Source: Nitrosomonas sp. UBA6494 | GTDB taxonomy: Bacteria; Pseudomonadota; Gammaproteobacteria; Burkholderiales; Nitrosomonadaceae | DNA: 8,768 bases | NCBI GenBank assembly: GCA_002435335.1 | Contig: DJMI01000009.1 | Span: 1 to 8,768 of the forward strand | Direction: 5' to 3' | Shown here: in pieces, positions 1-7,304 of the stretch | How the letters are laid out: each line of letters begins with the position of its first letter | Numbering within the stretch: position 1 is the first letter of the stretch | The notes under the pieces: generated by a model | What the model was told of the DNA's origin: nothing | The model's input: only the letters and a program-made list of their open reading frames with translations | Database searches by the model: none | Position numbers and translations under genes: made by a program

Positions 1-1206
1 GTCCGGCGCTATTGCGGCAAGTTGCTCATCCAATTTGCCTTGCGATTCCGCATTCAATTGCGCTTGTGCCAATACGGAATCTTTTAGTTCAAGTAGATGC
101 TTAAGATTTTGAACGCTTTTTTCCAGCATCGCCACACGCTCATTCGCTTCCTTTAATGCCAAATTCCTTGCAATAGCGTCTTCTTCCATCATCCGCAAAC
201 GATCAACCAAACCGGAATCCGTTGACTCACTATTTGTTTCAGGTAATTGCGCGCCACTGGATAGCTTCAAAACTTCCTTTGGCGCATCTGACGGAATCGG
301 GGCTTTTTTCTCGACATGAGTAATGATCTGCCCTTGATCTGATTGGCTAATGGGTTTTGAGGTCGGCGCTTCTCTACTTAATTTGGATAGCTTATTTTGG
401 TAATTGCGCCAATCGTCAACTTGCGCCTTAATCACATTATTGGCTGTTGAAGCATCGATTGCCGCTATTTCGCTTTTCTCAGGAATAGCCAGCACAGCAC
501 CGACCTTAAGCAAGTTCATGTTATTGGAGATGAACGCATCACGATTGGCACGATGCAAAGCAACCAGCATTTGATTCAAATTAACGCCGGAAGGCATTAC
601 CTGCCGTGCAATGGACGACAAAGTATCTCCCCGATTAACCGGTCCATAAGTATTTTTCGATTCTCTGGAAACGGTGCGAGAAGGCTTGCTACTACTTTTT
701 TTAGTTTGTCCGGCATTAGCAGCAGGAACTGTTTCAATATCCAATGGAGATTCAATGCGCTCCGCTTGCTGAAATGTATTAGCGGAAGCGATCTGCTGCG
801 AACCAATTTCTACAGGATCGAGCAATACAGTATATTCGCGCAATATACGACCGGAAGACCAACTTAATTCCATTAAAACCATTAAGAAAGGATCGTTAAT
901 TGCTTGCGCTGAAGTTAATTTGATATAAGGCGTGCCGCTCGATCTCGTCTCAACACTTGCCTTAATCGATGACAGGATACTTTCATAGCTGATGCCAGCA
1001 TTTCCATAGGCATCCCGTGATGCGACACTGGCTCTCAGGGATTGCGCCTCGTCACGTGTTGCAGAGACAATTTCGATCTCTGCATTCAAAGGCTGACCTA
1101 ATGCCGAATTCAGAGTTAATTTACCGAGACCGGCCGCGTAAATAGCAGCCCATGGTAGCATCAGAATAATGACAAACAAACTTAGACGAAAAGATGTTTT
1201 ATACAC
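1..1206 (-). CDS. fimV: FimV-family pilus/polar assembly protein, N-terminal part (truncated by window edge)
   Basis: This is the first 402 codons of a gene that runs off the left edge. FimV is an inner-membrane, peptidoglycan-binding scaffold. In Pseudomonas it is needed for type IV pilus secretin assembly, twitching and polar organisation. The start is GTG at 1206, with a GAGAGGG ribosome site seven bases upstream. Residues 1-24 form a signal peptide: basic start, hydrophobic LFVIILML core and an IYA-A cleavage site. The mature protein opens with the family hallmark GLGKLTLNSALGQPLNAEIEI, and the conserved N-terminal domain runs to about residue 130. A Ser/Lys-rich linker leads to a LysM-like segment (about 187-242, YGPVNRGDTLSSIARQ to VLAIPEK). 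A second polar linker is followed by a predicted coiled coil from about residue 333 onward (LVDRLRMMEEDAIARNLALK). Typical FimV proteins are about 900 residues, so the acidic C-terminal TPR part lies outside. Location downstream of asd is the usual one. Confidence 0.93.
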   Translation of the reverse strand, partial: MYKTSFRLSLFVIILMLPWAAIYAAGLGKLTLNSALGQPLNAEIEIVSATRDEAQSLRASVASRDAYGNAGISYESILSSIKASVETRSSGTPYIKLTSAQAINDPFLMVLMELSWSSGRILREYTVLLDPVEIGSQQIASANTFQQAERIESPLDIETVPAANAGQTKKSSSKPSRTVSRESKNTYGPVNRGDTLSSIARQVMPSGVNLNQMLVALHRANRDAFISNNMNLLKVGAVLAIPEKSEIAAIDASTANNVIKAQVDDWRNYQNKLSKLSREAPTSKPISQSDQGQIITHVEKKAPIPSDAPKEVLKLSSGAQLPETNSESTDSGLVDRLRMMEEDAIARNLALKEANERVAMLEKSVQNLKHLLELKDSVLAQAQLNAESQGKLDEQLAAIAPD

Positions 1207-1222
1207 CGAAGTACCCTCTCTA
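1207..1222 (-). promoter_or_regulatory. fimV ribosome-binding site supporting a GTG start
   Basis: The minus strand reads GAGAGGGTACTTCG immediately before GTG. The GAGAGG core matches the anti-Shine-Dalgarno sequence with seven bases to the start. This fixes GTG at 1206 as the start and gives a complete signal peptide. No ATG near the 5' end of the frame does the same, since the first internal ATG lies inside the hydrophobic core. Confidence 0.75.
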
Positions 1223-1284
1223 GTTTATAAATACGCCAAGATTAGCATTGTAGCGAAAGTGTTTAAACTACGATTATGCTTAAA

Positions 1285-1315
1285 ATTATAGGTTAATTCA
1301 TCTAATCTAATCCAA
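1285..1315 (-). promoter_or_regulatory. candidate sigma-70 promoter for fimV
   Basis: On the minus strand a perfect -10 hexamer TATAAT (1285-1290) lies about 80 bases upstream of the fimV GTG. The best -35 match is TTGGAT (1310-1315), which shares only its first three bases with the consensus and sits at a long 19-base spacing. A second -10-like box, TACAAT (1247-1252), lies closer to the gene but has no recognisable -35. In the 440-bp gap fimV probably has its own promoter, but the exact site is uncertain. Confidence 0.35.
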
Positions 1316-1646
1316 AATGCCAATACCTAACTTTAACTAATCAGGCATAAACACATTTTTTATCGATTTTACTATGAAAACACCAATAATATGTTAAATC
1401 AAACGATAATGCCTGGTGTGTGGCATAAAAACAAATGAGAAATAGTTAAAGAAATGAAATGGATAATGCCCCGAGTGCCACCAACGTTAAGCTGATAGCA
1501 TACACAGACAAATATTCAGTGTTTCTTTAAGCTCATAACCTCAGCCATTAAAAAGCTTTTTACAACCAAGAAGCCTGCGTAAATGAATTCCAAAAACTTA
1601 TTAATGGCCGGATCGATAGGTATAGCTGGGTATATTCAGAAAATTA

Positions 1647-2759
1647 TCAATGCGCGATCAGAATACGCAGCATTCTGCGTAGCGGTTCCGCAGCACCCCA
1701 TAACAATTGATCGCCGACGGTAAAGACGGACAGATATTCGCCGCCCATCGCCAGCTTACGCAACCGCCCGACGGGTATCGACAAAGTACCGGTTACTGCA
1801 GCGGGCGTCAGTTTCGCGGTGGTCGCTTCGCGTTCGTTAGGGACGACTTGCACCCAATCATTCGCTTCCGAAATAACATCTTCAATTTCATCCAACGGCA
1901 CATCCTGTTTCAATTTGATGGTCAGTGCCTGACTGTGACAACGCATTGCACCGACACGAACGCATATACCGTCAACGGGAATTTGTTGATTATCATGCCC
2001 TAAGATTTTATTAGTCTCGGCCTGTCCTTTCCATTCTTCACGACTTTGTCCGTTAGCGACTTCTTTATCGATCCACGGAATCAAGCTTCCTGCCAGCGGC
2101 ACACCGAAATTTTCAGTTGGGAAGTTTCTATCCCGTAACGTACCGGCCACTTCACGATCGATATCCAAAATATTGGATGCCGGATTGTCCAGCAAGTCTT
2201 TGGCCACACGATGCGCTTCACCCATTTGTTGCAGTAATTCGCGCATATTTTTCGCACCGGCACCGGACGCTGCCTGGTAGGTCATGGCGCTCATCCAATC
2301 CACCATGCCCTTTTCAAACAATCCACCGACAGCCATCAACATTAAACTGACCGTGCAATTACCACCGATGTAATTTTTTACGCCATCATGCAGCCCCTCT
2401 TCGATAACCGGCATGTTGACGGGATCCAAAATAATGATGGCGTCTTTTTCCATGCGCAATGCGGAAGCGGCATCGATCCAATAACCATCCCAGCCGGATT
2501 GGCGCAGTTGCTTGAAAACTTGATTGGTATAATCACCGCCTTGACAAGATATGACGATATCCATCGCTTTCAATTGATCGATATCGTAAGCACTTTTTAG
2601 GGGTGGAATATCTTTACCAATATTAGGACCCGTACCGCCTTGCTGCGAGGTAGTAAAAAATACCGGGTCGATCAACGAAAAATCATTTTCTTCCCGCATC
2701 CGTTGCATCAAAACCGAACCCACCATGCCACGCCAACCAACAAAACCGACTTGCTTCAT
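1647..2759 (-). CDS. asd: aspartate-semialdehyde dehydrogenase
   Basis: Asd reduces L-aspartyl-4-phosphate with NADPH to L-aspartate-4-semialdehyde in the cytoplasm. This is the branch point to lysine/diaminopimelate, methionine and threonine. At 370 residues it matches the E. coli-type enzyme (367). Visible elements are the N-terminal nucleotide-binding loop GWRGMVGSVL (8-17) and the active-site motif GGNCTV with nucleophile Cys135. The substrate-binding EEWKGQ segment has Glu241 and Lys244. The motif RVGAMRCHSQALT supplies Arg268 and the acid/base His275. All catalytic residues are present, so the enzyme should be active. It starts at ATG 2759 behind a weak GTGAGA site. It lies 115 bp after leuB and upstream of fimV, the common beta/gammaproteobacterial order. 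The gap to leuB is wide enough for its own promoter (see 2793-2822), though read-through from leuB is also possible. Confidence 0.97.
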   Translation of the reverse strand: MKQVGFVGWRGMVGSVLMQRMREENDFSLIDPVFFTTSQQGGTGPNIGKDIPPLKSAYDIDQLKAMDIVISCQGGDYTNQVFKQLRQSGWDGYWIDAASALRMEKDAIIILDPVNMPVIEEGLHDGVKNYIGGNCTVSLMLMAVGGLFEKGMVDWMSAMTYQAASGAGAKNMRELLQQMGEAHRVAKDLLDNPASNILDIDREVAGTLRDRNFPTENFGVPLAGSLIPWIDKEVANGQSREEWKGQAETNKILGHDNQQIPVDGICVRVGAMRCHSQALTIKLKQDVPLDEIEDVISEANDWVQVVPNEREATTAKLTPAAVTGTLSIPVGRLRKLAMGGEYLSVFTVGDQLLWGAAEPLRRMLRILIAH

Positions 2760-2792
2760 AGCATCTCACTTATCAAATTTAACTATTTATCA

Positions 2793-2822
2793 ATATAACG
2801 CATAAATTTTCACTTAAGACAA
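2793..2822 (-). promoter_or_regulatory. candidate promoter for asd
   Basis: In the leuB-asd gap the minus strand has TTGTCT (2817-2822) and TTATAT (2793-2798) separated by 18 bases. These are fair matches to sigma-70 -35 and -10 boxes, about 34 bases upstream of the asd ATG. The surrounding sequence is very AT-rich, so chance matches are likely and the call is tentative. Confidence 0.35.
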
Positions 2823-2874
2823 AGCTCAAATGAACAAATTCATGCTTTTTACTCACATTATTTAAAAAGACGAT

Positions 2875-3939
2875 TCATAACGCCGCCAGCACCGCATCAC
2901 CCATTGCTTGCGTGCCAACCAGCTTCATTCCCGTTTCATCAATATCTTTGGTTCTGAAACCTTGCGCTAATACCATCTTGACTGCATTTTCGATGCGCTG
3001 AGCCGCCTGCTCTTGATCAAAGGTATAACGCAGCATCATTGCCACCGATAATATTGTCGCTAATGGATTGGCCACATCCTTGCCGGCAATATCCGGCGCC
3101 GACCCATGAATCGGTTCGTACAGACCTTTATTGTTTTCATCCAACGATGCCGATGGCAGCATACCGATCGATCCCGTCAACATCGATGCTTCATCAGACA
3201 AAATGTCACCGAACATGTTTCCGGTGACAATCACGTCAAATTGCTTGGGATTTCGTACCAATTGCATTGCGGCGTTATCCACCAACATATGTGATAACGC
3301 AACATTCGGATACTCCTGCGCCACCTCAATAACGATGTCGCGCCATAATTGTGTACATTCCAATACATTCATTTTATCGACCGAACACAATTTGCCGTGA
3401 CGCTTTGCGGCGGCCTGAAAAGCAACGTGCGCAATACGACGGATTTCGGCTTCACTGTAGATCATGGTATTAAATCCAACCCGTTGGCCGTCGCGCATTT
3501 CGATACCGCGCGGCTCGCCGAAATAAATATCGCCAGTCAATTCGCGCACGATCATGATATCGAGCCCCGCCACCACGTCGTATTTCAAACTCGATGCATT
3601 GGCCAATTCGGGATACAACAACGCAGGTCGCAAATTGGCAAACAAATTAAGTTCTTTACGAATGGCGAGCAAGCCGCGCTCCGGTCGCTGCTGGCGTGGC
3701 AAGGCATCGTATTTCGGTCCGCCGACCGCGCCGAGCAATACCGCATCCGCTTGGCTTGCAAGCTTATGCGTTCCTTCGGGATATGGCTCGCCGGTGGCAT
3801 CTACGGCACAACCGCCGATCAAGCCGTATTCCAACTCGATCGGCAGGCCGTCGGTTTTCAATGCTTTTAATATTCGCACCGCTTGTGCAACGATTTCCGG
3901 ACCGATACCGTCGCCGGGTAAAACAGCAATTTTCATCAT
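2875..3939 (-). CDS. leuB: 3-isopropylmalate dehydrogenase
   Basis: LeuB oxidises and decarboxylates (2R,3S)-3-isopropylmalate with NAD+ to 2-oxoisocaproate, the third step of leucine synthesis in the cytoplasm. The 354 residues are the normal family length. The N-terminus MKIAVLPGDGIGPEI is diagnostic. Substrate-binding arginines are at 94 (AIRKEL), 104 (NLRPA) and 132 (VRELTGDIYFG). Catalytic Tyr161 (MIYSEAE) and Lys189 (VDKMNV) are present, as are the metal-binding aspartates Asp221, Asp245 and Asp249. Residues 241-260 fit the isocitrate/isopropylmalate dehydrogenase signature (NMFGDILSDE... GSIGM). The NAD-binding loop HGSAPDIAGK follows at 278-287. Two adjacent ATGs (3939 and 3936) are both usable. 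An AAAAGG site lies five or eight bases upstream respectively, and the second gives the canonical MKIAVLPGDG start. It follows leuD by 17 bp and is surely co-transcribed with leuC-leuD. Confidence 0.97.
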   Translation of the reverse strand: MMKIAVLPGDGIGPEIVAQAVRILKALKTDGLPIELEYGLIGGCAVDATGEPYPEGTHKLASQADAVLLGAVGGPKYDALPRQQRPERGLLAIRKELNLFANLRPALLYPELANASSLKYDVVAGLDIMIVRELTGDIYFGEPRGIEMRDGQRVGFNTMIYSEAEIRRIAHVAFQAAAKRHGKLCSVDKMNVLECTQLWRDIVIEVAQEYPNVALSHMLVDNAAMQLVRNPKQFDVIVTGNMFGDILSDEASMLTGSIGMLPSASLDENNKGLYEPIHGSAPDIAGKDVANPLATILSVAMMLRYTFDQEQAAQRIENAVKMVLAQGFRTKDIDETGMKLVGTQAMGDAVLAAL

Positions 3940-3956
3940 GCTTGCCTTTTATTCCT

Positions 3957-4595
3957 TTAACTAAATAACCACGGCTGTTCAATGCGCCGTTGTTGTTCGA
4001 ATTGTTTGATTTTCTCGGCGTGCTGCAATGTCAAACCGATTTCATCCAGCCCATTCAACAAGCAATGCTTGCGGAATGAATCGATGTCGAATCGATAGAC
4101 TTCCCCATCGAGCGTAGTAACGGTTTGTTGTTGTAGATCAACGGTTAATCGATAACCTTCGTTAGATTGCACCGCGGCAAACAGCCGATCCATCGCATCT
4201 GCATCCAGGACAATCGGCAACAAACCGATTTTGAAGCAATTGTTGAAAAAGATGTCCGCAAAACTCGGTGCGATAATCACGCGAAAACCATAATCCTGCA
4301 GCGACCACGGCGCATGCTCGCGGCTCGATCCGCAACCGAAATTGGCGCGCGCCAGTAAAATTTGTGCGTCTTGATAACGCGGTTGATTGAGCACGAAATC
4401 CGGATTCAATCGACGTGTCGCCGAATCCATGCCGGGTTCTCCGTGATCCAAGTAGCGCCATTCGTCGAACAAGTTCTGACCAAAACCGGAACGTTTGATC
4501 GATTTGAGAAATTGTTTCGGAATGATCGCGTCGGTATCGACGTTGGCGCGATCCATGGGCGCCACCAATCCGGTAAATGTCGTAAATTTTTCCAT
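3957..4595 (-). CDS. leuD: 3-isopropylmalate dehydratase small subunit
   Basis: LeuD is the swivel-domain subunit of isopropylmalate isomerase. With LeuC it converts 2-isopropylmalate to 3-isopropylmalate, the second leucine-pathway step. The product is about 212 residues, slightly above the E. coli protein (201). The N-terminal segment with NVDTDAIIPKQFLK (near residues 18-31) and the active-loop motif NFGCGSSREHAPW (near residues 85-97) are the family hallmarks. IIAPSFADIFFNNCFKIGLLPI follows and is also conserved. The chosen start is ATG 4595. An in-frame GTG lies directly before it (4598) and an out-of-frame ATG at 4600. The AAGGCGG ribosome site sits about eight bases from ATG 4595, which favours that codon. 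The gap to leuC is only 15 bp. No entericidin-type gene is inserted between leuC and leuD, unlike in some betaproteobacteria. Confidence 0.96.
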   Translation of the reverse strand: MEKFTTFTGLVAPMDRANVDTDAIIPKQFLKSIKRSGFGQNLFDEWRYLDHGEPGMDSATRRLNPDFVLNQPRYQDAQILLARANFGCGSSREHAPWSLQDYGFRVIIAPSFADIFFNNCFKIGLLPIVLDADAMDRLFAAVQSNEGYRLTVDLQQQTVTTLDGEVYRFDIDSFRKHCLLNGLDEIGLTLQHAEKIKQFEQQRRIEQPWLFS

Positions 4596-4610
4596 CACAT
4601 CCGCCTTATT

Positions 4611-6026
4611 TCACGCGCCGAGTTTGCGCACATCGACAAAATGACCGGCAATCGCAGCGGCAGCGGCCATCGCCGGGCTAACCAGATGCGTTCTGCCGCC
4701 AGGCCCTTGCCGGCCTTCAAAGTTCCGATTCGACGTCGATGCACAGCGCTCGCCCGGCAACAACCGATCGTCATTCATTGCCAAGCACATCGAACAACCG
4801 GGTTCACGCCATTCAAATCCCGCCGCCTGAAAAATTCGATCCAAACCTTCTTGCTCGGCCTGTTTCTTCACCAAGCCGGATCCAGGCACCACCAATGCTT
4901 GTTTAACATTCGCCGCAACATGTTTCCCCTTGACCACTTGCGCAGCAGCACGCAAATCCTCGATGCGGGAATTGGTGCACGATCCAATGAATACTTTATC
5001 GATCGAAATTTGGGTAATGGGCGTGTTAGGTGCTAATCCCATGTAATTCAGCGCTTTTTGCATATCCGAGCGCTTCACCGCATCGGCAATGCTTGCCGGA
5101 TCGGGTACGGAACCGTCTACCGTCGTCACCATTTCAGGCGAAGTACCCCATGTGACTTGTGGCTTGATTTGCGAGGCATCCAAGGTGATTTCCCGGTCGA
5201 AAACCGCACCGTCGTCGCTGTGCAAAGTACGCCAAAAGGCGGCTGCTTTATCCCATAGTTCGCCCTGCGGTGCAAACGGACGGCCTTTAATGTATTCGAT
5301 CGTGGTATCGTCAACAGCCACCATACCGGCGCGGGCGCCAGCCTCAATTGCCATGTTGCACAGCGTCATCCGCCCTTCCATCGACAACGCACGGATCGCG
5401 TTGCCGGAAAATTCGATGGCATAACCGGTACCGCCTGCGGTGCCGATTTCTCCGATAACGGCCAGTGCGATATCCTTCGCGGTCACTCCCAATCCCAATT
5501 GACCTTCAACGTTAATCCGCATGGATTTGGATTTTTTCATCAACAAGCACTGTGTCGCCAGCACATGCTCGACTTCCGACGTGCCGATGCCGAACGCCAG
5601 ACAACCGAATGCACCGTGCGTACTGGTATGCGAATCGCCGCAAACTACCGTCATGCCTGGCAATGTCGCGCCCTGCTCCGGGCCGATGACATGCACGATG
5701 CCTTGGCGTATATCGCTCATCTTAAATTCGGTAATGCCCAATTCGTCGCAATTCTGATCCAAGGTATCGACTTGCAAGCGTGAAATGGGATCCTCAATGC
5801 CGCGACTACGATCGGTCGTCGGCACGTTATGATCGGCCACCGCCAGAATGGAATTTAACCGCCACGGCTTGCGTCCAGCCATTTTCAAGCTTTCAAACGC
5901 TTGCGGGCTGGTTACTTCATGCACCAAGTGTCGATCGATATAGATCAGCGCCATACTGTTCGGATCGCTCGATTCGGTATGCACCACATGCTGACGCCAA
6001 AGTTTGTCGTATAACGTTTGCTTCAT
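4611..6026 (-). CDS. leuC: 3-isopropylmalate dehydratase large subunit
   Basis: LeuC is the aconitase-type, iron-sulfur subunit of isopropylmalate isomerase and works with LeuD encoded just downstream. The 471 residues agree with the family (466 in E. coli). A slightly longer loop (HTESSDPNSMALIYIDRH) lies near residues 16-33, where relatives are usually three residues shorter. The three [4Fe-4S] cysteine ligands are visible: Cys350 in FIGSCTNSR, and Cys411 and Cys414 in EPGCSMCLAMN. Other conserved stretches are VCGDSHTSTHGAFG (128-141) and ERCASTSNRNFEGRQG (426-441), the latter carrying substrate-phosphate or carboxylate-binding residues of the family. The start ATG 6026 gives the standard MKQTLYDKLW opening, although no strong ribosome site precedes it. 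The 90-bp leader shows no leucine-rich leader peptide or clear attenuator, so control by attenuation is not supported here. Confidence 0.97.
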   Translation of the reverse strand: MKQTLYDKLWRQHVVHTESSDPNSMALIYIDRHLVHEVTSPQAFESLKMAGRKPWRLNSILAVADHNVPTTDRSRGIEDPISRLQVDTLDQNCDELGITEFKMSDIRQGIVHVIGPEQGATLPGMTVVCGDSHTSTHGAFGCLAFGIGTSEVEHVLATQCLLMKKSKSMRINVEGQLGLGVTAKDIALAVIGEIGTAGGTGYAIEFSGNAIRALSMEGRMTLCNMAIEAGARAGMVAVDDTTIEYIKGRPFAPQGELWDKAAAFWRTLHSDDGAVFDREITLDASQIKPQVTWGTSPEMVTTVDGSVPDPASIADAVKRSDMQKALNYMGLAPNTPITQISIDKVFIGSCTNSRIEDLRAAAQVVKGKHVAANVKQALVVPGSGLVKKQAEQEGLDRIFQAAGFEWREPGCSMCLAMNDDRLLPGERCASTSNRNFEGRQGPGGRTHLVSPAMAAAAAIAGHFVDVRKLGA

Positions 6027-6116
6027 TTGAATTCAATGAACAGATAAACATGTGATTATCCCACAAAGTTCAACGCTTAAAAACCATCTCAGACCAGAGC
6101 CTTGCAAACCACGAAA

Positions 6117-7250
6117 TCACTTGAAACGCCAAACCAAAAGCATCAAACCGGTCAAAGCGGCAGCCGCGCTGATGAAGAATGTATCTTCCGCACCCAACCA
6201 CTCCCAGCAATAACCGCTCGAAACCGCGCCGATGGTACCGCCGACGCCGTAAGCGATGCTGGTATAAAGCGCTTGGCCCTTCGCTTGATGCCTGCCATGA
6301 AAATAGCGATGCACCACCATCATTGCAGCAACGTGATGGGCACCGTAGGTCACCGCATGCAGCACTTGCGCCATCACCATCACGGCAGGCGATTCCACCC
6401 AATAACCGATCAAAATGAAACGCAGCATGGCGCAAGCAAAACTGATGATTAAGATCATCTTGACCCGGAAGCGCCGCAATAACCACGGCATGACAAAAAA
6501 CACGCCAATTTCGCTGAGTACCGCAATTGCCCATAACCATCCGATCGCACCTTTGCTGTAACCGTTATCCGCCAAGTGTATGGAATAAAATGTGTAATAC
6601 GCACCGTGCGCAAACAACATCAACAAGCTGGACAGTAAAAAAATCACCACTTCCGGATGCGCATAAATTTGCCTGATCGAATCCAATCCGGTTGAATATT
6701 GAATCACTTCGCGCTCGGATAATTGGTAGGAAAAAAACACAATCCCCAATTTCAGACCCAACACAGCCCACAGCAACCAGACGATCGAGGCGAATTCAAG
6801 CAAATAACCGACACCGATCACCGCCAACACGAAACCGACCGATCCCCAGGAGCGGATACGGCCGTATTTTTCGGTACGATCGCCCAGATGAGACAATGTA
6901 ATCGCCTCCATCAACGGCAACGAAGCGCTCCAAAAAAAACTCATCGTCAGCATTACCAGGAAAATCCAAGCAAACGATTCACCGCCGAAAAAACCGCAAA
7001 AGCTGGCTAGGCTGCACAGTGCAGCGATTTGCATCACCCGCACCCGCTTACCGACGTGATCGGCAAGCCAACCCCACAGTACCGGAGAAAACATCCGCGT
7101 CACCAGTAGCAGCGACATCAATACGCCGATTTGCACCGCATCAAACGACAACGATTGCAAATACAAGCTCCAATACGGTGAAAACGCGCCGACAAAAGCG
7201 AAATAAAAAAAATAAAAACCGGAAAGACGCCAATAGGGAATGGAAGACAT
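6117..7250 (-). CDS. MFS transporter, HcaT/LacY-like (PPP family)
   Basis: This is a polytopic inner-membrane transporter of 377 residues with about twelve hydrophobic segments. The opening YWRLSGFYFFYFAFVGAFSPYWSLYLQ and the mid-protein YGRIRSWGSVGFVLAVIGVGYL (about 129-150) resemble the 3-phenylpropionate permease HcaT and related LacY-like MFS proteins. The loop WGWLADHVGKRVRVMQ (59-74) is the MFS motif-A region between helices 2 and 3. The substrate cannot be read from the sequence, and many betaproteobacteria carry such a gene without a known role. The start ATG 7250 has no strong ribosome site, but it gives the expected short cytoplasmic N-terminus directly before helix 1. It lies 54 bp after the TauE/SafE gene and 90 bp before leuC, on the same strand, so an operon with the upstream genes is possible. 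A leucine-related function is not implied. Confidence 0.85.
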   Translation of the reverse strand: MSSIPYWRLSGFYFFYFAFVGAFSPYWSLYLQSLSFDAVQIGVLMSLLLVTRMFSPVLWGWLADHVGKRVRVMQIAALCSLASFCGFFGGESFAWIFLVMLTMSFFWSASLPLMEAITLSHLGDRTEKYGRIRSWGSVGFVLAVIGVGYLLEFASIVWLLWAVLGLKLGIVFFSYQLSEREVIQYSTGLDSIRQIYAHPEVVIFLLSSLLMLFAHGAYYTFYSIHLADNGYSKGAIGWLWAIAVLSEIGVFFVMPWLLRRFRVKMILIISFACAMLRFILIGYWVESPAVMVMAQVLHAVTYGAHHVAAMMVVHRYFHGRHQAKGQALYTSIAYGVGGTIGAVSSGYCWEWLGAEDTFFISAAAALTGLMLLVWRFK

Positions 7251-7304
7251 GATCGATAAGAATTAGGGTATCTCTAAAAATTCAGAGGCGGAAGCGGGTG
7301 CCCG

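Larger units (their letters stand above)
1207..1646. other. 440-bp AT-rich intergenic region between asd and fimV
   Basis: No intact gene of meaningful length is visible on either strand. The stretch is clearly more AT-rich than the flanking genes. It contains promoter-like sequences for fimV near its left end, a 14-base perfect palindrome (TAAAAAGCTTTTTA, 1549-1562) and a possible broken small membrane-protein frame (1446-1536, minus). It also has a TAATC/GATTA tandem (about 1299-1312). I found no good GC-rich hairpin with a T-run that would terminate asd. The only short hairpin seen (ATGCC/GGCAT, about 1411-1428) has a five-pair stem and is not followed by Ts on the minus strand. Confidence 0.7.

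Noticed and set aside
597..806. Minus-strand 69-codon frame starting MVRSRSLPLIHFSK inside fimV
   Set aside because: It is a shifted frame of fimV, whose own frame is open across the whole region and matches the family.
1411..1428. Hairpin ATGCC/GGCAT as asd terminator
   Set aside because: It has a five-pair stem with an eight-base loop and no T-tract on the minus strand. It is also more than 200 bases past the asd stop.
3349..3870. Plus-strand open frame (173 codons) antisense to leuB
   Set aside because: It is entirely inside leuB, which has all catalytic residues in the opposite frame. There is no family-like motif or ribosome site.
4362..5036. Long plus-strand open frame (224 codons) antisense to leuC/leuD
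   Set aside because: It lies opposite strongly conserved leuC and leuD coding sequence, and its translation (rich in Arg, His, Cys and Ser) resembles no known family. It is a shadow of codon use in the real genes.
6027..6116. Leucine attenuator or leader peptide before leuC
   Set aside because: The short frames in the leader contain no run of leucine codons. The only hairpin candidate (CTC/GAG near a T5) is too short, and promoter-like boxes there do not pair at acceptable spacing.
6070..6540. Minus-strand frame overlapping the MFS gene end and leuC leader (156 codons)
   Set aside because: It is out of frame with the MFS gene. Its His/Arg/Cys-rich translation lacks the hydrophobic helices of the true frame, so it is a shadow.
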